NCBI RefSeq assembly: GCF_001955695.1
Contig: NZ_CP019236.1
Coordinates: forward strand, 2,418,001 to 2,482,000
Reading direction: 5' to 3'
DNA from: Rhodoferax koreense
Lineage (GTDB): Bacteria > Pseudomonadota > Gammaproteobacteria > Burkholderiales > Burkholderiaceae_C
DNA: 64,000 nucleotides
Below are positions 55,911 to 63,642 of this stretch, piece after piece. The notes under the pieces were generated by a model. The model had not been told where the DNA came from, did not search any database, and saw only the letters and a program-made list of their open reading frames with translations. The position numbers and the translations under genes were made by a program. Numbering within the stretch: position 1 is the first letter of the stretch; every line of letters starts with the position of its first letter.

Positions 55911-56702
55911 TCAGCTCTTCTTGACCTTTTCCGCGCGGCCTTCGAGGAAGTCGGCCAGCCGGTTCTTCGCCTCAGGCGCGCTCTGGGCAATGGCCGCCAT
56001 CAGCGCCTCGGTCATGTAGCCCTGGTCGGCCGGTTGCTCGGCGATGCGCGGCAGCGCGTGGATCAGCGCGTAGTTGGTCAGCGGCGCGTTCTGCGCGATG
56101 CGCTTGGCGAGTTCGACGGCCTTGTCGAAGGCCGTGCCGGCGGGCACGAGGTATTGCGCCAGGCCGATGCGTTCGCCGTCCTGCGCGTTGTAGACGCGGC
56201 CGGTGAGCATCATGTCGGCCATGCGCGCCGCACCGATCAGCCGGGGGATGCGCACCGCGCCGCCGCCGCCGACGAAGATACCGCGCGAGCCTTCGGGCAG
56301 GGCATAGAAAGTCGATTCATCGGCCACGCGGATGTGGCAGGCGCTGGCCAGTTCCAGGCCGCCGCCGACCACTGCGCCGTGCAGCGCCGCCACCACCGGC
56401 ACCGGGCCGTACTGCACGCGTTCGAGTGCGGCATGCCACATGCGCGAATGCTGCAGTCCGGCACCGGCGTCGCGCGACTGGAGTTCGCTGAGGTCGAGGC
56501 CGGCGCAGAAGTGCGGGCCCTCGCCGTCGATCACCGCGGCGCGCACGCTGGAGGGCAACTGCTCGAAGATGTCGCGCAGCGCGAGCACCAGGCCGTCGGA
56601 CAACGCGTTGCGCTTTGCGCCGCGCGTGAGGCGCACCACGGCGACCTCCTGGTCGTCGCCGGTGATGTCGAGTTGGATGTCTTTGAAACGGTTTTGGGTC
56701 AT
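55911..56702 (-). CDS. Enoyl-CoA hydratase/isomerase (crotonase) family protein
   Basis: 263-residue crotonase. Oxyanion-hole residues lie in HFCAGLDLSEL and GAVVGGGLELASACHIRVADEST. Only one of the two usual acid residues is evident near ALPEGSRGIFVGGGGAVRIPRLIG. It is not closely like the vanillin-forming hydratase-lyase in its N-terminus, so hydration in a beta-oxidative route is the safer reading. First gene of the minus-strand cluster, 52 bp before the ligase gene. Confidence 0.88.
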   Translation of the reverse strand: MTQNRFKDIQLDITGDDQEVAVVRLTRGAKRNALSDGLVLALRDIFEQLPSSVRAAVIDGEGPHFCAGLDLSELQSRDAGAGLQHSRMWHAALERVQYGPVPVVAALHGAVVGGGLELASACHIRVADESTFYALPEGSRGIFVGGGGAVRIPRLIGAARMADMMLTGRVYNAQDGERIGLAQYLVPAGTAFDKAVELAKRIAQNAPLTNYALIHALPRIAEQPADQGYMTEALMAAIAQSAPEAKNRLADFLEGRAEKVKKS

Positions 56703-56732
56703 GGGTTGATTTTCCGAATTGGATCGATTATG

Positions 56733-56747
56733 GTTATTGAATATAAC
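56733..56747. promoter_or_regulatory. Candidate MarR operator in the divergent promoter region
   Basis: Perfect GTTAT-N5-ATAAC inverted repeat followed by AACTAGTT, in the 140-bp AT-rich region between the crotonase and amidohydrolase genes. Its size suits a MarR dimer. Confidence 0.5.
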
Positions 56748-56842
56748 TAGTTCAAGCGATCGCAGATGTGTTTTGGTCGGTGTTTACCCTAGACGCCGCA
56801 ACGCCCGGATCGCGCTCACACTGCAAGCACACGGAGACATTC

Positions 56843-57712
56843 ATGGACTTTGACAACCTCATCGCGATCGACATCCACACCCACGCCGAGGTAAGTTGCT
56901 GGAACCCCTTCGACAACTACGGCGAGGAGTTCGACCGCGCGGCCGACAAGTACTTCAAGAACAGCCGCCGCCCGACCATCGCCGAGACGGTGACCTATTA
57001 CCGCGAACGCAAGATCGGCCTGGTGATGTTCACGGTGGACGCCGAGACGCAACTCGGCCGCCGCCGCATTCCCAATGAAGAGATCGCCGAAGCCGCGCAG
57101 GCCAACAGCGACATGATGATGGCGTTCGCCAGCATCGATCCGCACAAGGGGAAGATGGGCGCCCGCGAGGCCGAGCGGCTCATCAAGGAGCACGGCGTCA
57201 AGGGCTTCAAGTTCCATCCCACGGTGCAGGGCTACCATCCCTACGACCGCATGGCCTGGCCGATCTACGAAGTCATCAACGCGCACAAGCTGCCGGCGAT
57301 CTTCCACACCGGCCACAGCGGCATCGGCAGCGGCATGCGCTGCGGCGGCGGCCTGCGCCTGGAGTACAGCAACCCGATGCACCTGGACGACGTGGCCATC
57401 GACTTCCCCGACATGCAGATCGTGATGGCGCACCCGAGTTTTCCGTGGCAGGACGAAGCGCTGTCCGTGGCCACGCACAAGCCGAATGTGTGGATCGACC
57501 TGAGCGGTTGGTCGCCGAAGTACTTTCCGAAGCAGCTGGTGCAATACGCCAACACGCTGCTCAAGGACCGTGTTTTGTTCGGCTCCGACTACCCGCTGAT
57601 CACGCCCGAGCGCTGGATGAAGGATTTCGAGGAAGCCGGCTTCAAGCCCGAGGTGATGCCGGGGATCTTGAAAGGCAACGCGATGCGGCTGCTGGGCGCA
57701 ACGCCGAGCTAG
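56843..57712 (+). CDS. Amidohydrolase_2 family protein (decarboxylase/hydrolase)
   Basis: 289-residue TIM-barrel metal enzyme. Metal ligands: HTH in IAIDIHTHAE, His in KFHPTVQGY and FHTGHSG, HPSFPW, and Asp in LFGSDYPLITPERW. It belongs with ACMSD, gamma-resorcylate decarboxylase and 4-oxalomesaconate hydratase-like proteins, all acting on aromatic-pathway compounds. Divergent from the catabolic cluster and probably under the same MarR control. ATG at 56843 with ACGGAGA upstream. Confidence 0.87.
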   Translation: MDFDNLIAIDIHTHAEVSCWNPFDNYGEEFDRAADKYFKNSRRPTIAETVTYYRERKIGLVMFTVDAETQLGRRRIPNEEIAEAAQANSDMMMAFASIDPHKGKMGAREAERLIKEHGVKGFKFHPTVQGYHPYDRMAWPIYEVINAHKLPAIFHTGHSGIGSGMRCGGGLRLEYSNPMHLDDVAIDFPDMQIVMAHPSFPWQDEALSVATHKPNVWIDLSGWSPKYFPKQLVQYANTLLKDRVLFGSDYPLITPERWMKDFEEAGFKPEVMPGILKGNAMRLLGATPS

Positions 57713-57776
57713 CCCCGGCTGGCCCGCAGGTGGACAATGGCGGCCAGTCCTCTTTGTTCACGGCTCAGCTTCGTTC

Positions 57777-59087
57777 ATGTCCAACCTCGTCGTCCACGGC
57801 GGCACGCCACTCAACGGCCGCATCATTCCCTCGGCCAACAAAAACGCCGTGTTGCCGGTGCTCTGCGCCACACTGCTGACCAACGAGCCGCTGCGCCTGC
57901 TCGGCGTGCCCGACATCACCGACGTGCGCAAGATCCTCGACATCTTTCGCACCCTCGGCAGCGAGGTGCACATGGACCACGCCACCGGCACGCTGGAACT
58001 GCACCACCGTGAAACCGTTTTCGATGCCGCACGCCATCGGCTACCCGAGGAGATGCGCTCCTCGATCATGCTGGTGCCGCCGCTGCTCGCGCGGTTCGGT
58101 GTCGCCCGGCTCGAGGACAACGTCAAGGGCTGCACCCTGGGCGTGCGCGAGATCGACCCGCATGTCGACGTGTTCCGCCGTTTCGGCGGTGAGGTCGAGC
58201 GCACCGAAGGTTCGCTGCTCGTGCACTGTCCAGGCCGACTCACGCCCGCCAAACACTGGCTCGACTACGCGTCCGTCACCACCACCGAAAACTTCGTGTT
58301 GTGCGCCGCCACCGCCGATGGCACCTCGACGCTAACCAACGCCGCCTGTGAGCCGCATGTGCAGGAGTTCTGCCGTTTCATGGCCATGATCGGCGTGTCC
58401 ATCGAAGGCATCGGCACTTCGCGGCTCACCGTGCACGGCGGCCGGCCGCTCACGGGCGGCGAGTTCCGCTTCGACGAGGACTTCCACGAGATCACCACCT
58501 TCCTGGCGCTGGGCGCGATCACCGGTGGCGACGTGGTGGTGCGCAACAGCGCGCCAGAGAACTTCCCGCTGATCGACCGCACTTTCGCCAAGTTCGGCGT
58601 GAACATCAGCCACGAAGACGGCTGGTCGCACGCCAGACTGGCCGACCCGGCCCATGGCCTGAAGGTGGAAACGCCGTTCACCCGCAATGTGTTGACCAAG
58701 GTGGAAGCCGCGCCCTGGCCGTATTTCCCGGCCGATCTGCTGCCCATCTTCATCGCGCTCGGCGTGCGCGCGCAGGGCAATGCCATGTTCTGGAACAAGG
58801 TCTACGACGGCGCGCTCGGCTGGACCGGCGAGTTGTCGAAGTTCGGCGCCCACGTGTTCTCGTCCGACCCGCACCGGCTCATCACCTTCGGCGGCCAGCC
58901 GCTGAGCCCGGCGGTGGTGGAAAGCCCCTACATCATCCGCGTGGCGATCGCGCTGTTCATGGTCGCCGCCAGCATCGACGGCCGCTCCGAGATCCGTAAT
59001 GCCACGCCCATCCGGCGCGCGCATCCGGGCTTCGTCGAAAACCTGCGCAGCCTGGGCGTGCAGGTGGAGTGGACGAGCGAGGAGTGA
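57777..59087 (+). CDS. murA: MurA-like UDP-N-acetylglucosamine enolpyruvyl transferase, divergent
   Basis: 436-residue EPSP-synthase-fold enzyme. It keeps the Lys-Asn pair (SANKNAVLPVLCATLLT) and a Cys where MurA has its PEP-binding cysteine (VKGCTLGVREIDPHVD). Much of the surrounding sequence departs from standard MurA, for instance GCTLGVREIDPH against GCAIGARPVDLH. In Burkholderiales the housekeeping murA usually lies with the his genes, so this is probably a paralogue whose substrate may differ. Confidence 0.85.
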   Translation: MSNLVVHGGTPLNGRIIPSANKNAVLPVLCATLLTNEPLRLLGVPDITDVRKILDIFRTLGSEVHMDHATGTLELHHRETVFDAARHRLPEEMRSSIMLVPPLLARFGVARLEDNVKGCTLGVREIDPHVDVFRRFGGEVERTEGSLLVHCPGRLTPAKHWLDYASVTTTENFVLCAATADGTSTLTNAACEPHVQEFCRFMAMIGVSIEGIGTSRLTVHGGRPLTGGEFRFDEDFHEITTFLALGAITGGDVVVRNSAPENFPLIDRTFAKFGVNISHEDGWSHARLADPAHGLKVETPFTRNVLTKVEAAPWPYFPADLLPIFIALGVRAQGNAMFWNKVYDGALGWTGELSKFGAHVFSSDPHRLITFGGQPLSPAVVESPYIIRVAIALFMVAASIDGRSEIRNATPIRRAHPGFVENLRSLGVQVEWTSEE

Positions 59088-59248
59088 GGAGGTGTGGGGT
59101 CAAGCTACAAACGCACCTTCCAGAAAAGTCCGGCCGCGCAGAGGCTAGGTTCCTCGAGCTGGCCTTTCCCCGAAAATTTGCGCGGCGGACGAGCCCGGGG
59201 CAGCGGGTACTGTTCAGGTTCGCTGGCATCGAAGCCATCTGCTCAATT

Positions 59249-59893
59249 TCACCTCTCGGTGCGCTTGTGCTGGGCGGCTAAAAGTGCGGCTTCCACCCGG
59301 CTGCGAACCTGCAACTTTTGCAGGATGTTGGTGACATAGTGCTTGATGGTCTTCTCGGACAGAAAGATGCGTTCGCCAATTTCCCGATTGGTCAGGCCGG
59401 AGCCGATCAGGCCAAGGATTTCGCGCTCGCGGTCGGTCAGTTCCTGCAGCGGGTCGGGCGCCTTGCTTTGAGTCAGGGTCACCAGCATTTCAGCCGCCAA
59501 CGACGGCGACACATAAACTTCCCCGCTGGCAGCGGTTCGCACAACCTGCGTCAGTTCGCGCGCCGAGACGCCCTTGAGCACATAGGCTCTTGCGCCGGCC
59601 TTGAAGGCAGCAATCAATTTGTCTTTCTCCTCGGACACCGTCAGCATCACGATGTTGACCACAGGACAGGCCGTCGTGATCCGTTCCGCCGTCATCAAGC
59701 CATTCCAGCCTGGCATGCTGATGTCGAGCAGCACGACGTCGGGAAGCAGTTCTTGCGCGAGTTTTAGCGCTTCTTCACCCGAGTCGGTCTCGCCGACCAC
59801 CAGCAGGCCAGGGTCAGTGCCGAGCGAATGCACCACGCCTTGCCTGAACAAGGGATGGTCATCGACAACGAGAACACGTATCCGTTCAGTCAT
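59249..59893 (-). CDS. NarL/FixJ-type response regulator
   Basis: 214-residue regulator: receiver domain with Asp57 in DVVLLDISMPGWNG, LuxR-type HTH about 148-208 (LTDREREILGLIGSGLTNREIGERIFLSEKTIKHYVTNILQKL). Its start overlaps the stop of the kinase gene by eight bases. With the kinase it forms a two-component system that diverges from the secreted repeat-protein gene, a likely target. Confidence 0.93.
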   Translation of the reverse strand: MTERIRVLVVDDHPLFRQGVVHSLGTDPGLLVVGETDSGEEALKLAQELLPDVVLLDISMPGWNGLMTAERITTACPVVNIVMLTVSEEKDKLIAAFKAGARAYVLKGVSARELTQVVRTAASGEVYVSPSLAAEMLVTLTQSKAPDPLQELTDREREILGLIGSGLTNREIGERIFLSEKTIKHYVTNILQKLQVRSRVEAALLAAQHKRTER

Positions 59894-61295
59894 ATTTCAT
59901 CTCCGGAACCACCAATGGCAAACTGACGCGAATCACGGTACCTTGCGTCGAGCGACTCAGCGTACCGAATGTCCCACCCAAGACCTCTACCCGTTCGCGC
60001 ATCCCTCTCAAACCCAGTTGTCCTTCGCGAACGGCGGCCTGAGGGTCGAACCCAGGTCCGTTGTCGCCAATCACCACTTCCAGCCGGGCGCCTTCGAGCT
60101 TCAGCTCGACGCGCTGCCCCTTGCCACCGGCATGGCGAAAGCCATTCGCCAGTGCCTCTTGCAGCAGACGGTACAGGGCAATCTTGACCGGTAGCGAAGC
60201 GACACGCCCCAGCTCGCCCGTCCGCACCGCTACCTTGACGCCGGTCTTGCTCTCGAAGTCCCGCACCGCCCGGGCTGCGATCTCGCCCAGGGTCAATGGT
60301 TCAAGTTCGGGCAATTGCAAGCCGTTGCAAATCAAACGCAAATCGGCCAACGCGGAAGCAATCGCAGCGCGGATTGGGCGTAAGGTCTCGTCAGCAAACC
60401 CGGGCCCGTCAACCGAGGCGGGAAAATTGAAAAGTTCCTCTGTGACCGTTTCAAAACGCATCAGGGCAAAACCCAAATCTTGGCCAGGCCCATCATGCAG
60501 GTCGGCCGAGATGCGCCGAAGATAGGTTTCGTTCAGGGCCGTGGTACTGGCTGCTGCCCGGCGCACGCGGTCGTGCAGCAATTCATTCTGGCTGTTGAGG
60601 GCGATGAGCTGGCTGATCTTTTCATGGAGTTCCCGGCGCTGATGTTCAATCGTCTGGCTGCCTCTGCGTACCAACACAAACAGCAGCAGGAACATCACGA
60701 GGGTGGTGACGCCGACCACCAGCCAGCTCTCGCGCTGCGCGGCAGCCGAGGCGTGCATCACCTCGTCCACCGGCTGATAGAACTCAGCCACTGCAATCAC
60801 CTTGCCCACGCCAGCCGCATGGATCGGAACGTAGGTCTCGACCAGCCGGCTGAACTTGCGCACTTCCAACGCGTTTTCTTCCGCTGAGAGCTTGCTGATC
60901 TCTGAGTGCACACGGCCAGCCAGCGCTTCAGTCAAACCCTCACCCAGCGGAAAAAATTTGCCGATCTGCGATGCATCGGCGCTGTACAGGATACGCCCGT
61001 CTCGGCGCCACACCTTGAACGCCACGATGCGCTTGCCGAGTTGGGTCTCTGTCAGCAGCTTGCCCAAGGCGCGCTGTTCAGCCTCGCTCAGTTCTTGTGC
61101 CGTCAGGAGAGATTGCACGTGAGGCGCGACGAAGCTGTCCACGTAGAGCCCGCTCACGCCGCCCATGCTTTCAGCGACGTTCTCCTCGACCTGGTTGCCA
61201 ATCAGGTAACCGATTACAAGCATGCCGGCGAGCAACACCGGAAAGCTGATCAACAGGAACTGGCGCGACAGGCTGGAACGGGCGAAAACAAGCAA
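59886..61295 (-). CDS. Sensor histidine kinase, HisKA_3 class
   Basis: 469-residue membrane kinase. Helix about 12-34, extracytoplasmic domain 35-185 with no family I recognise, helix about 190-210, coiled coil, then HisKA_3 with His in ISADLHDGPGQDLGFALMRF, and HATPase_c with EALANGFRHAG and DNGPGFD. The start is TTG at 61295: GGAGG lies about six to ten bases upstream and no ATG precedes the first helix. Signal unknown. Confidence 0.88.
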   Translation of the reverse strand: MLVFARSSLSRQFLLISFPVLLAGMLVIGYLIGNQVEENVAESMGGVSGLYVDSFVAPHVQSLLTAQELSEAEQRALGKLLTETQLGKRIVAFKVWRRDGRILYSADASQIGKFFPLGEGLTEALAGRVHSEISKLSAEENALEVRKFSRLVETYVPIHAAGVGKVIAVAEFYQPVDEVMHASAAAQRESWLVVGVTTLVMFLLLFVLVRRGSQTIEHQRRELHEKISQLIALNSQNELLHDRVRRAAASTTALNETYLRRISADLHDGPGQDLGFALMRFETVTEELFNFPASVDGPGFADETLRPIRAAIASALADLRLICNGLQLPELEPLTLGEIAARAVRDFESKTGVKVAVRTGELGRVASLPVKIALYRLLQEALANGFRHAGGKGQRVELKLEGARLEVVIGDNGPGFDPQAAVREGQLGLRGMRERVEVLGGTFGTLSRSTQGTVIRVSLPLVVPEMKYD

Positions 61296-61451
61296 GATGA
61301 ACCTCCGCCTTCAGACTACCACCCCGGGGCGGAATGTGGCAGAACAACTGGACAGGTCGGGACCAAGGTCTGAACATTTAGCGACCATGGCCCGACCCAA
61401 ATCGCGACGACGGTCGGTGGCTATTGCCCGCCCCGGCAGACAAACTGCAAT

Positions 61452-61521
61452 CAAGTGAACAACAGCGGAAGCGGCCCCAGCGGCTGCTTCCGTCAACTGT
61501 CAACCGAGAGAGGTTCACTTG
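61452..61521. repeat. Inverted repeat upstream of the secreted repeat-protein gene
   Basis: Perfect 9-bp arms CAAGTGAAC (61452-61460) and GTTCACTTG (61513-61521) enclose a second hairpin, CGGAAGC with GCTTCCG. Lies in the 260-bp divergent region. Could be regulatory or a transcript structure. Confidence 0.55.
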
Positions 61522-61555
61522 CCCAGTAACGTCAAACTTTTAATGGAGATACACC

Positions 61556-61906
61556 ATGCCTAGTTCTACCAAAGTTGCCATCCTGCTCAGCGCATTGCTC
61601 GCCGGCGCAGCGTTTACCCAATCCGCCAGCGCCACCTTGGTGATGGACCAGCCACTGGCACGCGAAGCGAGCGAAGGCGCACGTGGAGAAGGTGGTAAGC
61701 GGGGCGGCCATCCGGCCATTGATTTGAAAGAAGAGCTGGCTCGCGAAAAGAGCGAAGGTCCTCGCGGAGAAGGTGGCAAAAGGGGTGGTCATCCAGCCAT
61801 TGAGGTGAAGGAAGAATTGGCCCGCGAAGCAAGCGAAGGCGCACGCGGTGAGGGCGGTAAGAAAGGCGGCCATCGAGCCATCGAGGTGATCGAACAGCTG
61901 GCTTGA
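61556..61906 (+). CDS. Small secreted protein of three tandem 27-residue repeats
   Basis: 116-residue protein: Sec signal about 1-26 (KVAILLSALLAGAAFTQSASA), then three repeats at 34-60, 61-87 and 88-116, each LARE-SEG-RGEGGK(R/K)GGH-AI followed by an acidic EE/EQ helix. Repeats 1 and 3 share LAREASEGARGEGGK. The mature chain is very charged (Lys/Arg against Glu) and glycine-rich, probably extended or disordered. There is a loose likeness to the KGG stress-protein motif of cytoplasmic YciG-type proteins, but those lack signals. GGAG lies about ten bases before the ATG. I know no functional homologue. Confidence 0.8.
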   Translation: MPSSTKVAILLSALLAGAAFTQSASATLVMDQPLAREASEGARGEGGKRGGHPAIDLKEELAREKSEGPRGEGGKRGGHPAIEVKEELAREASEGARGEGGKKGGHRAIEVIEQLA

Positions 61907-61989
61907 GCGACGCCTTGATGTGGGGTCGAGACAACCAGCAGGACGCGCGGCCTGGCGGGGGCTGGGCTGCGAGATATACTGCTACTACC

Positions 61990-62095
61990 CTTGGGGAGTA
62001 GCCGGCCTCTGATACAGAGGCGCTGACGTCAACATACTCGGTGAGCACCAGCTTCCGTGGCGCCAGCAACCGCTCAGGTTGGCGAGACCAGTGGC
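61990..62095 (+). ncRNA. yybP-ykoY manganese riboswitch
   Basis: Carries the two conserved segments of the class: GGGGAGTAGCC at about 61993-62003 and GTTGGCGAGACCA near 62078-62090, with the paired GCCTCTGATACAGAGGC stem and CGTCAACATACTCG between them. A hairpin and the mntP start follow, so Mn2+ binding should raise expression of the efflux pump. Confidence 0.85.
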
Positions 62096-62164
62096 ATGCC
62101 AGCACGACAAAGATCGGGCCGTGACGGCGTGCCTCTGTCCTCGCCCGACCGAGAAAATCCCCAC

Positions 62165-62737
62165 ATGAGTTTGATTTCAATCGTCTTACTGGCGTTGGCC
62201 ATGTCCACGGACGCCTTCGCCGCCGCGGTCGGCAAGGGCACCGCCCTCGAAAATCCGCGTTGGACCGAGGCCTTACGAACCGGATTGATCTTCGGCTGCA
62301 TCGAGACCCTGACCCCGGTGGTCGGTTGGTGGCTCGGGTATGCCGCAGCCGATTTCGTGGAAGGCTGGGATCACTGGATTGCGTTCACGCTGCTGGGCGT
62401 CCTCGGGGTCCGCATGGTCTGGTCTGCCATGAAGCATTCATCCGAAACCGAGGAAGAAAAACCTCAACGGCATTCGTTCTGGCTGCTGGCCGTTACAGGA
62501 TTCGCCACCAGTATCGATGCGATGGCGGTTGGCGTGGGTTTGGCATTTTTGAACGTAAGCATCTGGCCGATTGCGCTGTCCATCGGGTTCGCTACCTTCG
62601 CCATGGTGACCATCGGCGTCATGGTCGGCCGCGTGCTCGGCAAGTTTGCCGGACGCTGGGCTGAGGCCATCGGCGGCGTCGTCCTGGTTGGCATTGGCGC
62701 CACCATTCTCTATGAACACTTAACGGCACTCTCATGA
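62165..62737 (+). CDS. mntP: Manganese efflux pump MntP
   Basis: 190-residue membrane protein with six helices. The two homologous halves each carry the MntP signature: [17 protein letters not shown] and [17 protein letters not shown], whose Asp residues are needed for Mn2+ export. Preceded by the manganese riboswitch. Its stop overlaps the ATG of the cytochrome b561 gene (ATGA), an unusual coupling. Confidence 0.95.
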   Translation: MSLISIVLLALAMSTDAFAAAVGKGTALENPRWTEALRTGLIFGCIETLTPVVGWWLGYAAADFVEGWDHWIAFTLLGVLGVRMVWSAMKHSSETEEEKPQRHSFWLLAVTGFATSIDAMAVGVGLAFLNVSIWPIALSIGFATFAMVTIGVMVGRVLGKFAGRWAEAIGGVVLVGIGATILYEHLTALS

Positions 62738-63285
62738 GCACCTCCGATTTCATTCCCGGTACGTCACGTTATTCCACTTTCCTTCGCTACGCGCATTGGG
62801 TGACAGTGGTGCTGGTGTTCCTTGCGTACATTTCGATCAACGCCCGGAAGTTCCTCGAACGCGGCTCCGCTGAACGGCTGCTTGCCGTCGAGTCGCATTA
62901 CCTCATCGGGATCGTGGTCCTCCTCATAACGGTCCCTCGCATCCTGGTCCGTCTGCGACAAGAGGCGCCGCCCATCCTCCCCGCACTCGGCCCGGCTTCG
63001 CGATTGGCCTCCAAAACCGCTCATCTCGCACTTTTCATGTTTCTGATCGTGCAACCGGTGCTCGGCGTCGCGTCCCGGCTGGTTTCGGGACGGGGGATTG
63101 GCATGCCTTTGACGGAATGGTCGATTCCATCGTTTGCAGTGGCCCAACCGGAGCTCGCAAAGTCATTGATTCATCTGCACGAATTCATCGGGGACGCTTT
63201 TTACTATGTCATCGGCATGCACATCCTCGCGGCGTTGTGGCATCTTCTGGTTCGGCGAGACAACGTCTTACAACGCATGGTTTAG
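62734..63285 (+). CDS. Cytochrome b561 (CybB family)
   Basis: 183-residue di-heme membrane protein with four helices. Likely heme ligands are His21 (RYAHWVT), His55 (ESHYLIG), His149 (IHLHEFIG) and His163 ([10 protein letters not shown]). Known homologues oxidise ubiquinol with superoxide. Translation is coupled to mntP by a four-base overlap, so both should respond to manganese. It is the last gene before a stretch lacking genes. Confidence 0.92.
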   Translation: MSTSDFIPGTSRYSTFLRYAHWVTVVLVFLAYISINARKFLERGSAERLLAVESHYLIGIVVLLITVPRILVRLRQEAPPILPALGPASRLASKTAHLALFMFLIVQPVLGVASRLVSGRGIGMPLTEWSIPSFAVAQPELAKSLIHLHEFIGDAFYYVIGMHILAALWHLLVRRDNVLQRMV

Positions 63286-63642
63286 CCATGACATCTCGAT
63301 CAGGCGGCTGTCGCTCGATTGATGAACGCACCTGCCCTTAGCCGCAGCGAACACCAACGCGCGTGAGGGCGGTGAATTTTGTCCATGTATTGGCAACCGA
63401 TTGCTGCATCGTCGATCGCGGGGGCACCGCTCGGCTCCTCTTCGCGTTCTTGGTACATCACGATGTTCGGGTCGCAATGGCAGGCCAATGTGCAAAGTCG
63501 GCGCGCCAGTTGGGGAGACCAGCAACGTGCGTGCGACATGGCGATGCAGCGCGCCCGCGCAGCGCAACCTGTCCAGGTGACGGCGGGACCCTCGGCCGCG
63601 GTGCTGGCAACAACATCTTTTATTTCGGGCAGCGCGTCGGCT
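63286..63642. other. Stretch without a convincing gene
   Basis: 357 bp between cytochrome b561 and the MarR gene. Open frames occur on both strands, but none has a ribosome site, recognisable motif or natural codon use, and they overlap each other. No repeat, RNA or strong terminator was seen. It may be decayed coding DNA. Confidence 0.5.

Noticed and set aside
59100..63640. Genomic island
   Set aside because: Gene content is somewhat different and GC slightly lower, but no integrase, tRNA junction, direct repeats or insertion sequence was found.
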